Part shown: positions 24,306 through 33,075 of the stretch, piece after piece
Layout: every line of letters starts with the position of its first letter
Numbering within the stretch: the first letter of the stretch is position 1
Source of the DNA: JAVVHH01 sp964657565
Lineage (GTDB): Bacteria > Pseudomonadota > Alphaproteobacteria > Acetobacterales > Acetobacteraceae
Assembly (NCBI GenBank): GCA_964657565.1
Contig: CAZZVQ010000002.1
Span: 42,204-106,203, forward strand
Reading direction: 5' to 3'
Length of the DNA: 64,000 nt
The notes under the pieces: model-generated
What the model saw: only the letters and a program-made list of their open reading frames with translations
Databases searched by the model: none
Told to the model about the DNA's origin: nothing
Made by a program: the position numbers and the translations under genes

Positions 24306-27300
24306 CTACTCCGCGGCGCGTGAGAGGGGAGGGGCCGTTACCCGGCCATCCAGCAAATCCGCGGCCAGTCGCTCGGCCGGTCGCCGCGCCGGGTCGCCGT
24401 AGCCGGCGCCGCCGGCGAACACGATCTCGGCGATCTCCTCCGGGCTGGTGAGGGTGACGAGCTCGCCGGCGCCGCAATCGCGCAGCAGCGCGCCGTCGGG
24501 AGCGCGCACGCCGGCAAAGGCGCGCGCACCGGCGTGGCCGCCGGCCAGGCCCGGCAGCACCGCCTTCGCCCCTTCGGGGAACAGCGCCGCCAGCGTGGGC
24601 ATGCCGTCGTCGCACAGTTTGCGGAAGCGGACGCGCTGGCCGAGCCCGCCGCGGGCCTGGCCGGCGCCGCCGCTATCGGCCAGGAACACTTTTTCCAGCA
24701 CCAGCACCGGCACCCGCGCCTCGAACACCTCGATGGCGGTATTGGCCGCCGACGTCGGATAGAGCAGGCCCGATTTGCCGTCGCCATGCGCGCTGCCGCC
24801 CTGGCCGCCGCCCATGAACAGGTGGTCGGCGTAGAGCGTGCCCGCCGCATCGTGCCCGGAGACGTTGACGGCGACCGGCAGGCCGGTGGGCGACTGCACC
24901 TTGTCCGGCGCGGCGGCCGCGAGGGCGCGGAACACGGCCGGGGCCAGATACCAGCCCGTGCGGGTGCGCGACGCCACCGCGGCCGGCCGGGTGCAGTTGA
25001 CGATGGAGCCCTCCGGCGCGGTGACGGTGAAAGGCCGGTAGCAGCCGGCATTGCCGCGCACCCCGGGCGTCAGCATGCATTTCAGCGGGTAGGTGGCATG
25101 GGCCGCGGTGTAGTTCATCGTGGAGTTCACCCCGCCTTGCGCCAGCTGTTTCGGGGCGCCGGTGAAATCCAGCTGGATCGTGTCGCCGGCCACGGTCAGC
25201 GTCAGGGGCAGGGTGAGCGTGTCGTCGACCGGGCTGAACTCGACGCTGCTGGTGTAGACGCCGTCTGGCAGGGCGGTGATGGCGGCGCGCATGGCGCGTT
25301 CCACCCGGTCCTGCACGATGGTGGCCAGGGCGGCGAGGTCAGCCAGCCCGTATTCGTCCATGAAGGCCAGCAGGCGCTGGGCGCCGATCCGGTTGGCCGA
25401 CATGAAGGCCTGGATGTCGCCGATCACCTGCGCCGGGTTGCGGACGTTCTCGGCGATGAGGGTGAACAGGTCCTCGTTGTCCACGCCGGCGCGGGCGAGC
25501 TTCATGGGCGGGATCTGCAGCCCCTCGTCGAAGATCTCCCGCGCCCGCAGGCTGTCGCGGGTGCCGCCGATATCGGCGACGTGGCCGACGGTGCCGACGA
25601 GCGCCACCACGCGCCCGTCATGGAACACCGGGCTGACCACGGCGATGTCGAACAGATGCCCGGCGCAGAGCCACGGGTCGTTGGTGACCAGCATGTCGCC
25701 GGGCTGCAGGGTGTCGGCCGGGAAGCGGGCCAGCAGCGCCTTGACCGCGCGCGGCAGCGTCAGGTTGAACACCGGCATCGCCCGGGGCGAATGGGCCAGC
25801 GTCTCGCCGCTGGGGTCGAGCAGTTCGCAGGCGAAATCCTGCGATTCCGCGATGATGAGGGAGAAGGCGGTGCAGATGATGGTCAGCCACATCTCGTCCA
25901 CCACGGTGGTGAGCCGGCTCCACATGATTTCTAGTGCGATCGGGTCGGCCTCGATGGCCGCGCGCGCCTCGGCGTGGGTCATCTCCGGGCGGACCAGCGA
26001 CATCGTGCTGGCGGCGCCGATGGCGATACGAAGGTTGCCGGATGCGTCCACGCGCAACGTATCGCCGGGGGCCACGATGGTGGTGGCCTCGCGCTCCTCG
26101 ATAATCGCCGGACCCCGCACCGTGTCGTGCACGGTGAGCGCGTAGCGGTCGTAGACGGCGGCGGTGTGGAAGCGGTCCTCGAACCAGGCCTGGCGCTCGC
26201 CCTTGCGGGCCGTGCCGCCGCCGGTGCCCTGGCCGAGCTCGAGCCCGGGGGTCGGGCCGGTGACGGTGACGCGGAAGTTCACCGCCTCGATCCGCGCCCC
26301 GTCCTGCAGGGCGGCGTAGCGGGCGGTGTAGGCGGCGGTGAAGGCGCTCACCAGCGCCGGCAGGCTGCCGGCATCCAGCGCAGCGGCGGGCAACGGCACG
26401 GCGATCTCGTGCATCTGCCCGATCAGCCGCATGTCCGCGGTGCGCTGCACGGTCAGGCTGCCGGTCACGCCGGCGGTCGCCAGCTCGGCCCGCGCATCCC
26501 GCTCCAAGGCCTGCAGCACGGCCTCGACGGCGCCGAGGTCGGGCGCCGGATCCAGCCGCACCGGCTGCGAGCGCACGCGGCTCGCCGAAAGCGGCGCGAC
26601 CAGGAAGCCGAGCGCGGAGGCGGCGCCGGACGCGGGCGGAACCACCAGCTCGGCCATGCCCAGCGCGCGGGCGACCTCCGCCGCATGGGCCGGCCCGGCG
26701 CCGCCGAAGCCGACCATGGCGTACCGGCGCGGATCCTTGCCACGCTCCACCAAGTAGACGCGCGCGGCGTCCGCCATGCTTTCCACGACCACCTTGTGGA
26801 TGCCCCAGGCGGCCTGCTCGATCGTCAGGCCGAGCGGGGCGGCGATCGTGGCGACCGCATTCCGCGCGGCCGCCACATCGAGCGCCATGGTGCCGCCGAG
26901 GAAGAACGCCGGGTCGTAGTAGCCGAGCAGGAGGTTGGCGTCGGTCACGGTCGGCCGCGTCCCGCCGCGCCCGTAGCAGGCGGGGCCCGGCGCCGCGCCG
27001 GCGGAATGCGGCCCGACGCGGAGCAGGCCGACCGCGTCGATGGCGGCGATCGAGCCACCCCCGGCGCCGATCTCGATCATGTCCACCGTCGCCGCCTTGA
27101 TCGGCAGGCCGGAGCCCTTCTTGAAGCGCTGCTCGCGGCCGGCTTCCATCACCGGGGCGATCTCGGCGCGGCCGGCTTCGATCAGGCACGCCTTGGCGGT
27201 GGTGCCGCCCATGTCGAACGCTAGCACGTCCGCATGGCCGGCCCGGGCTCCCAGCAAGGCGGCGGCGAGCGCCCCGCCGGCCGGGCCGGATTCCAGCAGG

Positions 27301-28088
27301 CGGATCGGGAAGGCGGCGGCGGCCTCGACCGAAACCAGCCCAGCGGCCGAGTGCATCAGCCGCAGCGCGCCGGCGAAGCCCTCCTGGCGCAGCGCGCGCT
27401 CGAGCCGACGCAGATACGTCGTCATCAGCGGCTGCACGTAGGCGTTGGCGGCCGTGGTCACGCAGCGGGCATACTCGCCCATTTCCGCCACCACGTCCGA
27501 CGACACGGAAACCGGAATGCCCGGGAGCGCCGCCGCCACGATCGCCGCCGCTTCGCGCTCGTGACGCGGCTCGCGGTAGGCGTTGAGGAAGCAGATGGCG
27601 ATCGCCTCGATCCCAGCGATCTCCAGCGTGCGGCAGGCGGCCCGGACCGCGTCGGCGTCCAGGGGCGTCACGACCCGGCCGTCCCGGTCGATGCGCTCCG
27701 GCACTTCGAGCCGGTACCGACGCTGCACCAGTGGATCCGGGTAGGTCAGGAACAAATCATAGATGTCGTAGCGTTGCTCGGTCCCGGCCTCGAGCACGTC
27801 GCGGAAGCCGGCCGTGGTGATCAAGCCCAGCCGGGCGCCCTTGCGCTCGATGACCGCGTTGGTGACCAGCGTGGTGCCGTGTACGATCTCCGCGACGGCG
27901 CCGAAGCCCACACCCGCCTCGCCCAAGATGTGCCGCAACCCGGCCAGTGCGCCGATCGCCGGGTCCTCCGGCGTGGTCAGCCGCTTGTGCAGGCGGAGGT
28001 CGCCGGTCGCCGGGTTCGACAGCACGAAGTCGGTGAAGGTGCCGCCAATGTCGAAACCGAGGCGTAGGGTAGGGGTGTTCGGGGTCAT
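24306..28088 (-). CDS. Fused hydantoinase A/B (5-oxoprolinase-type) enzyme
   Basis: A 1260-residue ATP-dependent cyclic-amide hydrolase. The HyuA half begins LRLGFDIGGTFTDFVL with the actin-like ATP site and includes VLAFDMGGTTAKACLI. From about residue 695 the HyuB half follows (EADPIALEIMWSRLTT, then RAMPVFNLTLPRAVKA and LVTNDPWLCAGHLFD). Fused proteins of about 1280 residues are typical of 5-oxoprolinase, which opens pyroglutamate to glutamate, while separate A and B chains are typical of hydantoinases and acetophenone carboxylase. The ATG at 28088 precedes the family start; upstream in-frame codons lack similarity. It is followed at 3 bases by the OPT gene. Confidence 0.9.
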   Translation of the reverse strand: MTPNTPTLRLGFDIGGTFTDFVLSNPATGDLRLHKRLTTPEDPAIGALAGLRHILGEAGVGFGAVAEIVHGTTLVTNAVIERKGARLGLITTAGFRDVLEAGTEQRYDIYDLFLTYPDPLVQRRYRLEVPERIDRDGRVVTPLDADAVRAACRTLEIAGIEAIAICFLNAYREPRHEREAAAIVAAALPGIPVSVSSDVVAEMGEYARCVTTAANAYVQPLMTTYLRRLERALRQEGFAGALRLMHSAAGLVSVEAAAAFPIRLLESGPAGGALAAALLGARAGHADVLAFDMGGTTAKACLIEAGRAEIAPVMEAGREQRFKKGSGLPIKAATVDMIEIGAGGGSIAAIDAVGLLRVGPHSAGAAPGPACYGRGGTRPTVTDANLLLGYYDPAFFLGGTMALDVAAARNAVATIAAPLGLTIEQAAWGIHKVVVESMADAARVYLVERGKDPRRYAMVGFGGAGPAHAAEVARALGMAELVVPPASGAASALGFLVAPLSASRVRSQPVRLDPAPDLGAVEAVLQALERDARAELATAGVTGSLTVQRTADMRLIGQMHEIAVPLPAAALDAGSLPALVSAFTAAYTARYAALQDGARIEAVNFRVTVTGPTPGLELGQGTGGGTARKGERQAWFEDRFHTAAVYDRYALTVHDTVRGPAIIEEREATTIVAPGDTLRVDASGNLRIAIGAASTMSLVRPEMTHAEARAAIEADPIALEIMWSRLTTVVDEMWLTIICTAFSLIIAESQDFACELLDPSGETLAHSPRAMPVFNLTLPRAVKALLARFPADTLQPGDMLVTNDPWLCAGHLFDIAVVSPVFHDGRVVALVGTVGHVADIGGTRDSLRAREIFDEGLQIPPMKLARAGVDNEDLFTLIAENVRNPAQVIGDIQAFMSANRIGAQRLLAFMDEYGLADLAALATIVQDRVERAMRAAITALPDGVYTSSVEFSPVDDTLTLPLTLTVAGDTIQLDFTGAPKQLAQGGVNSTMNYTAAHATYPLKCMLTPGVRGNAGCYRPFTVTAPEGSIVNCTRPAAVASRTRTGWYLAPAVFRALAAAAPDKVQSPTGLPVAVNVSGHDAAGTLYADHLFMGGGQGGSAHGDGKSGLLYPTSAANTAIEVFEARVPVLVLEKVFLADSGGAGQARGGLGQRVRFRKLCDDGMPTLAALFPEGAKAVLPGLAGGHAGARAFAGVRAPDGALLRDCGAGELVTLTSPEEIAEIVFAGGAGYGDPARRPAERLAADLLDGRVTAPPLSRAAE

Positions 28089-28174
28089 TTGGACGTTCTG
28101 GCTCCAGCTCGGGTCGGCAACGACAAAAGCGCCACCAATGCGCCGCCCCGCATCGTCCGCCGTCGGCGCGTAAC

Positions 28175-28897
28175 TTACCGCCCGCGTTCCTTGCGCCACG
28201 CCGCGAAGCGCTCGAGATTGGTCTCGTCGGTCGGCGGGTAGAGGCCCAACGTCTTCTGGCCGCCGCGGACCTGCTCGATCACGAAATCCTCGAAGACGGT
28301 CATCTCGACCGCCTCATCGGCGATCTCGTCGGCGATCCCGGCCGGGATGATGATGACGCCGTCCATGTCGCCCACCACTACGTCACCAGGGAACACCGGC
28401 GCGTCGCCGCAGCCGATCGGCACGTTGATGTCGATCGCCTGGTGCAAGGTCAGATTGGTCGGCGCCGATGGACGCTGGTGGTAGGAGGGCATGTCGAGCG
28501 CGCCAATCTCGGCCGCGTCACGGAACCCGCCATCGGTCACCATGCCGGCGCAGCCGCGGGTCATCAGCCGGGTCGCCAGGATGGCGCCGGCGGACGCGGC
28601 GCGCGCATCCTTGCGACTGTCGATGACGAACACCGCGCCGGCGGGACACTCCTCGACGGCCTTGCGCTGTGGATGCTCGTGGTTGCGAAACACCGTCATC
28701 GGGTTCAGGTCTTCGCGCGCCGGAATATATCGCAGCGTGTAGGCGGACCCGACCATGCTGCCGCCCTTGGGCGGGCTCAGCGGCACCGCCCCCTGCACCA
28801 TCTGGTTGCGCAGACCCTTCTTGTAGAGCGCGCTGGCCAGCGTGGCCGTGCTGACCCCTTTCAGCTTCTCCCGCGTGTGCGGGCTAAGGTCGTGCAT
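28175..28897 (-). CDS. RraA-fold protein (possible 4-hydroxy-4-methyl-2-oxoglutarate aldolase-like)
   Basis: A 240-residue protein of the RraA/DlpA family. The motif GCAGMVTDGGFRDAAEI contains the arginine and aspartate that bind substrate and metal in the aldolases of this fold, and DMDGVIIIPAG is the matching C-terminal motif. Databases often label such genes ribonuclease regulator RraA, but members near sugar-acid dehydratases are more likely class II retro-aldolases or hydro-lyases acting on keto acids. It lies 9 bases after the dehydratase gene and 86 bases before the oxoprolinase gene. A role in splitting or decarboxylating the dehydratase product is plausible but not shown. Confidence 0.85.
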   Translation of the reverse strand: MHDLSPHTREKLKGVSTATLASALYKKGLRNQMVQGAVPLSPPKGGSMVGSAYTLRYIPAREDLNPMTVFRNHEHPQRKAVEECPAGAVFVIDSRKDARAASAGAILATRLMTRGCAGMVTDGGFRDAAEIGALDMPSYHQRPSAPTNLTLHQAIDINVPIGCGDAPVFPGDVVVGDMDGVIIIPAGIADEIADEAVEMTVFEDFVIEQVRGGQKTLGLYPPTDETNLERFAAWRKERGR

Positions 28898-28906
28898 CTC
28901 GGCTCC

Positions 28907-30700
28907 TCAGTAGATGGCTGGTTCAGGGACCGGCGCGCCGAACTCGGTGCGGAGGAAGTCGAAGTCGCAGCCTTCGCTGGCCTGCTGGATATGCTGGCTG
29001 AACATCCAGCCATAGCCGCGCTCATAGCGGGGCGGCGGCGGGGTCCAGGCAGCGCGGCGGCGGGCGAGCTCCTCGTCGGACACCTCCATGCGGATGCTGC
29101 GGGCGTCGACGTCGAGCGTGACGATGTCGCCGTTCTGCAGCAGCGCCAGCGGGCCGCCCACGAAGCTCTCCGGGCTGACATGCAGCACGCAGGCGCCATA
29201 GCTGGTGCCGCTCATCCGCGCGTCGCTCATGCGCAGCATGTCGCGATGGCCCTCCTTGAGCAGCTTCTTCGGCATCGGCAGCATGCCCCATTCCGGCATC
29301 CCCGGCCCGCCCTGCGGTCCCGCGTTGCGCAGGACCATGACATGCTCGGCGGTGATGTCCCAGCTCTCGTCCTCGACCGCCTTCTTCATGCTGGGATAGT
29401 CGTCGAATACCACCGCCGGGCCGGAATGCTTCAGGAATCGCTGGTCCATCGCGGCCGGCTTGATGACGCAGCCATCCGGCGCCAGGTTGCCGTGCAGCAC
29501 GGCCAACGAGCCCTCGCCGTAGATCGGATTGGCCGTCGGGCGGATGACGTCCTCATTGAACACCCGGGCGCCTTCGATGTTCTCGCCGAGGGTGCGGCCG
29601 GTGACCGTCATCACGTCCAGGTGCAGGTGCTCCCGAATGTTCTGCATCAGCGCGCGGATGCCGCCGGCGTAGAAGAAATCTTCCATCAGGTACTGGTTGC
29701 CGCTCGGCCGCACGTTGCCGATCACCGGGACCCGGCGGCTGTAGCGCTCGAAATCCTCCAGGCCGATGTCCTGGCCGGCGCGGCGCGCCATGGCGATCAG
29801 GTGGATGATGGCGTTGGTCGAACAGCCCATCGCCATCGCCACGGCGATCGCGTTCTCCCAGGCCGGCCGGGTCGCGATCTGCTGCGGGGTGAGGTTCTCC
29901 CACACCATCTCCACGATCCGCCGCCCGCTCTCCGAGGCCAGGCGGATATGGCCGGAATCGGCCGCGGGGATCGAGGAGCCGCCGGGCAGTACCAGGCCGG
30001 CCGCCTCGGCGATCGCCGTCATCGTGCTCGCCGTCCCCATCGTCATGCAGGTGCCGTAGGAGCGTGCGATCCCGCCCTCGACGCCGAGCCAATCCTGGTC
30101 GGTGATCTTGCCCGCCCGCAACTCGTCCCAGTATTTCCAGCTATCGCTGCCGGAGCCCAGCGTGCGGCCCTGCCAATTGCCGCGCAGCATCGGCCCGGCG
30201 GGCAGAAAGATGGAGGGGATGCCCATGCTGATCGCGCCCATCAGCAAGCCCGGCGTGCTCTTGTCGCAACCGCCCATCAGCACCGCGCCGTCGATCGGGT
30301 GGGAGCGCAGCAGCTCTTCCGTCTCCATGGCGAGGAAATTGCGATACAGCATCGAGGTCGGCTTGAGATAGCTCTCGCTGGCCGAATGTGCCGGCAGCTC
30401 GACGGGGAACCCGCCCGCCATCAGGACGCCGCGTTTGACGTCCTCCACGCGCGTCTTGAAGTGCATGTGGCAGGGTTGCAGGTCCGACCAGGTGTTGATG
30501 ACGGCGATCACCGGCTTGCCGGTCCACTCCTCCGGCGCGTAGCCCATCTGCATGGCGCGCGAGCGGTGGCCGAACGAGCGCAGATCGGCCGGACCGAACC
30601 AGCGGGCGGAGCGGAAGCTCTTGGGGTCACGGCGCGACAACGGCTCCGCGGGGATGGCACCCGGTTCCAGACCCGGCGGCGAGAGCGGTGTATCGGGCAT
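28907..30700 (-). CDS. IlvD/Edd-family pentonate dehydratase (L-arabinonate dehydratase-like)
   Basis: A 597-residue iron-sulfur dehydratase. Three cysteines expected to ligate the cluster are visible in LQPCHMHF, GGCDKSTPG and GTCMTMGTAST, and the catalytic serine segment SDARMSGTSYG is intact. The wording SLQPCH and GTCMTMG places it with the pentonate/hexonate dehydratases (L-arabinonate, D-xylonate) rather than with amino-acid IlvD. It would turn an aldonate into a 2-keto-3-deoxy acid. The aldehyde dehydrogenase gene precedes it by one base, matching the oxidative pentose route in which the product becomes 2-ketoglutarate. A 2-keto-3-deoxypentonate dehydratase gene is not visible here. 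Confidence 0.9.
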   Translation of the reverse strand: MPDTPLSPPGLEPGAIPAEPLSRRDPKSFRSARWFGPADLRSFGHRSRAMQMGYAPEEWTGKPVIAVINTWSDLQPCHMHFKTRVEDVKRGVLMAGGFPVELPAHSASESYLKPTSMLYRNFLAMETEELLRSHPIDGAVLMGGCDKSTPGLLMGAISMGIPSIFLPAGPMLRGNWQGRTLGSGSDSWKYWDELRAGKITDQDWLGVEGGIARSYGTCMTMGTASTMTAIAEAAGLVLPGGSSIPAADSGHIRLASESGRRIVEMVWENLTPQQIATRPAWENAIAVAMAMGCSTNAIIHLIAMARRAGQDIGLEDFERYSRRVPVIGNVRPSGNQYLMEDFFYAGGIRALMQNIREHLHLDVMTVTGRTLGENIEGARVFNEDVIRPTANPIYGEGSLAVLHGNLAPDGCVIKPAAMDQRFLKHSGPAVVFDDYPSMKKAVEDESWDITAEHVMVLRNAGPQGGPGMPEWGMLPMPKKLLKEGHRDMLRMSDARMSGTSYGACVLHVSPESFVGGPLALLQNGDIVTLDVDARSIRMEVSDEELARRRAAWTPPPPRYERGYGWMFSQHIQQASEGCDFDFLRTEFGAPVPEPAIY

Positions 30701-30701
30701 G

Positions 30702-32297
30702 TCAATATCCTCCAGGTGGTTGTAACGTGCCGTCCACTCGGCGCCAGATCAAAAATGGGTTCGCGTCTCGCAGAGCGGGCGGTAGCAGCGCATCCGGCAG
30801 GTCCTGGTAGCAGACCGGACGCAGGAAGCGCCGGATGGCCAGCGTGCCGACCGAGGTGGTGCGTCCGTCGCTGGTGGACGGATAGGGGCCGCCATGCACC
30901 ATGGCGTGCCCGACTTCGACGCCGGTGGGCCAGCCATTGGCCAGGATGCGGCCGACTTTGCGCTCGAGCGCGGGCATGAGGGTGCGGGCCGCCTCCAAAT
31001 CGCCTGGCGCATCGAGCTGCAGCGTGGCGGTGAGTTGGCCCTCCATCCCTTCGAGCAACCCCCGCATGGTGGCCAGGTCGGGGCAGCGGACCAGGACCGA
31101 CGCAGCGCCGAACACCTCCTCCTGGACGTCCGGATCGGCACGGAAACCGTCGGCGTCGGTGACGAAGAACGCGGTCTGGCCCTTGTAGCCCTCGCCCTCT
31201 GGCGCGATGCCGCGGGCGACTTCGGTCAGATGCGGGTTGGTCGCCAGGCGCCGCATCCCTTCCTCGTACGCGGCGTGGATGCCGGGCGTCAGCATGGTCT
31301 GCGGTTGGCTGGCGCGAACCGCCGCCTCGGCCGCTTCGAGGAAGGTATCCAGACCGGGGCCGGGGATGGCGAACACCAGGCCGGGATTGGTGCAGAACTG
31401 GCCCGCGCCCATCGCCAGCGAGGCGACGAAGGCCTGTCCGATGGCGGCGCCGCGGGCGGCAAGGGCGGCGGGCAGCAGGAACACCGGGTTGATGCTGCTC
31501 ATCTCGGCATAGACCGGGATCGGTTCCGGCCGGGCCTGGGCGATCTTGACCAGAGCCAGGCCGCCGCGGCGCGACCCGGTGAACCCGACCGCCTTGATCC
31601 GGGCATCGGCGACCAGCGCGCCGCCCACTTCGTATCCCGAGTCCGACAGGAGCGAGAACACCCCCTGCGGCAGGCCGCAACGGCGCACCGCCTCGGCGAT
31701 GGCGCGGCCCGCGAGTTCGGAGGTGCCGGGATGCGCCGGGTGCGCCTTGGCGACCACCGGGCAGCCGGCCGCCAGGGCGGAGGCGGTGTCGCCGCCGGCC
31801 ACGGAGAACGCCAGAGGGAAGTTGCTGGCGCCGAACACCGCCACGGGGCCGAGCGCCACGTGCCGCTGGCGCAGGTCCGAGCGCGGCAGCGGCTTGCGGT
31901 CCGGCTGCGCCGGGTCGATCCGCGGTTCGGCCCAGCTGCCCTCGCGCACGACCGCAGCGAACAGGCGCAGTTGGCCCACGGTGCGGCCCCGCTCGCCCTC
32001 GATCCGCCCGCGCGGCAGGCCGGATTCCGCACAGGCCCGGTCGATCAGGGTGTCACCGAGCGCCAGGATCTGTTCGGCGATGGCTTCCAGGAAGCCGGCG
32101 CGGTCATCGAGGCTGGTCTCGCGGTAGGCGTCGAAGGCCTCCCAGGCGGCGGCGCAGGCCCGGTCGACATGCACCGCCGTGCCGCCGGGGAATGGCGGGT
32201 CCAGGGTGCGGCCGGTCGCCGGGTCGACGGCAAGCACCGGGCCGGTGCTGCCGCGAACGGGCTGACCGGCGATCAGCATGTCACCGGTGATCTGCAT
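30702..32297 (-). CDS. Aldehyde dehydrogenase (2-ketoglutarate semialdehyde dehydrogenase type)
   Basis: A 531-residue NAD(P)-dependent aldehyde dehydrogenase. The catalytic glutamate is in VYAEMSSINP and the catalytic cysteine in GAGQFCTNPG, and the cofactor loop FTGSRRGG is present. The early segment FGASNFPLAFSVAGGDTA is characteristic of the group that oxidises 2-ketoglutarate semialdehyde in non-phosphorylative pentose, hexarate and hydroxyproline degradation. It is the first gene of the operon continuing through dehydratase, RraA-fold protein, oxoprolinase and OPT transporter. The ATG at 32297 matches the family start; in-frame codons further upstream do not. Confidence 0.9.
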   Translation of the reverse strand: MQITGDMLIAGQPVRGSTGPVLAVDPATGRTLDPPFPGGTAVHVDRACAAAWEAFDAYRETSLDDRAGFLEAIAEQILALGDTLIDRACAESGLPRGRIEGERGRTVGQLRLFAAVVREGSWAEPRIDPAQPDRKPLPRSDLRQRHVALGPVAVFGASNFPLAFSVAGGDTASALAAGCPVVAKAHPAHPGTSELAGRAIAEAVRRCGLPQGVFSLLSDSGYEVGGALVADARIKAVGFTGSRRGGLALVKIAQARPEPIPVYAEMSSINPVFLLPAALAARGAAIGQAFVASLAMGAGQFCTNPGLVFAIPGPGLDTFLEAAEAAVRASQPQTMLTPGIHAAYEEGMRRLATNPHLTEVARGIAPEGEGYKGQTAFFVTDADGFRADPDVQEEVFGAASVLVRCPDLATMRGLLEGMEGQLTATLQLDAPGDLEAARTLMPALERKVGRILANGWPTGVEVGHAMVHGGPYPSTSDGRTTSVGTLAIRRFLRPVCYQDLPDALLPPALRDANPFLIWRRVDGTLQPPGGY

Positions 32298-32375
32298 CTT
32301 CGTGTCTCCTCGGGGTCTGGCACCAGTCCGACCGGTGAGTTTGTGACTTTCGTCCGTGGCGCGGAATGGCACGCA

Positions 32376-32900
32376 TCAGGACGATTCGTCCGGCTTGGGC
32401 AGTTTTTCGGCCAGGCCGAACAACGTCTCGCGACGGTCCATTTCGGCCCAGATGTCGCCGGGCTTGATGTCCATCGCCTGCCAGAGCACGGCAAGGTTGA
32501 ACAGCAGGTCGGCGCTCTCCTGAATGAGCGTGACACGCTGGTTGCGAACGGCCTCGATTGCCGTCTCGGCGGCCTCTTCGACCAGCTTCTGCGCCATCTT
32601 TGGAACACTGCTCCCCAGCAGCCGGTGCGTGCGCACGCTGCCGGGCCCGCCGCTGCGCGCCGCCCGCAGGGCAGCCTGGAGCCGCACCAGCCGGTCGCTT
32701 TCGAGAGCGGGAGCCGACGTCTTCGGTATCGTCTTCCCCAGTCGCTTGCCGAGCCGGCTTCCGGGCTTCGCGGGGGCCTTGTTCGGCTGGGGCGGCGCGG
32801 CGTGCCGGCTTGGAACGGCACGCACCCGGGCGGACGCGGCCGGGTCAACCGCTCCGCCTGCCCCCACTCCCCGCCGCTTCTTCTTGGAAGACTTCGCCAT
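32376..32900 (-). CDS. HisE/MazG-like phosphoribosyl-ATP pyrophosphohydrolase with basic N-terminal tail
   Basis: A 174-residue protein. Residues from about 68 to the end form the all-helical PRA-PH fold (KMAQKLVEEAAETAIEAV and ESADLLFNLAVLWQAM), with the acidic metal-binding residues of the EExxE and ESAD motifs. Known HisE removes pyrophosphate from phosphoribosyl-ATP in histidine synthesis. The first 65 residues are Lys/Arg/Ala/Pro-rich and presumably disordered, which normal HisE lacks, and no other his gene is nearby. It may be a paralogue with another nucleotide substrate. The aldehyde dehydrogenase gene follows after 78 bases on the same strand. Confidence 0.8.
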   Translation of the reverse strand: MAKSSKKKRRGVGAGGAVDPAASARVRAVPSRHAAPPQPNKAPAKPGSRLGKRLGKTIPKTSAPALESDRLVRLQAALRAARSGGPGSVRTHRLLGSSVPKMAQKLVEEAAETAIEAVRNQRVTLIQESADLLFNLAVLWQAMDIKPGDIWAEMDRRETLFGLAEKLPKPDESS

Positions 32901-32950
32901 GGTGATTCGCGCCCCTGCGGCGCTGCGACTCGCCGTTCTCCGGCAACAGT

Positions 32951-32991
32951 CTAGAGCCGTATCGCTTCGAGTTGAACCGATACGGCTCTAG
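32951..32991. repeat. Perfect 14-bp inverted repeat (hairpin)
   Basis: CTAGAGCCGTATCG at 32951-32964 is exactly repeated in reverse complement at 32978-32991 with a 13-base loop. It lies in the 175-base gap between the glycosyltransferase stop and the HisE-like start, both on the minus strand. On the minus strand no T-run follows, so rho-independent termination is uncertain; a dispersed extragenic palindrome is equally likely. I see no gene in the rest of this gap. Confidence 0.8.
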
Positions 32992-33075
32992 CTTCTTTGT
33001 CGATCGAGCACGTTTATCGGATGGCGGCGCCAGGCGCTCAGAACAGCGATGGGTCGTGCGCCGGGTGCGACGGAC

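Noticed and set aside
22759..24615. 618-codon open frame antisense-frame to the OPT gene
   Set aside because: Arg/Ala/Gly-rich composition typical of the wrong frame in high-GC DNA; the OPT frame shows real membrane helices and family motifs.
22977..26145. Several plus-strand open frames opposite the OPT and oxoprolinase genes
   Set aside because: Composition is that of the complementary strand of coding DNA, and the minus-strand proteins are unmistakable.
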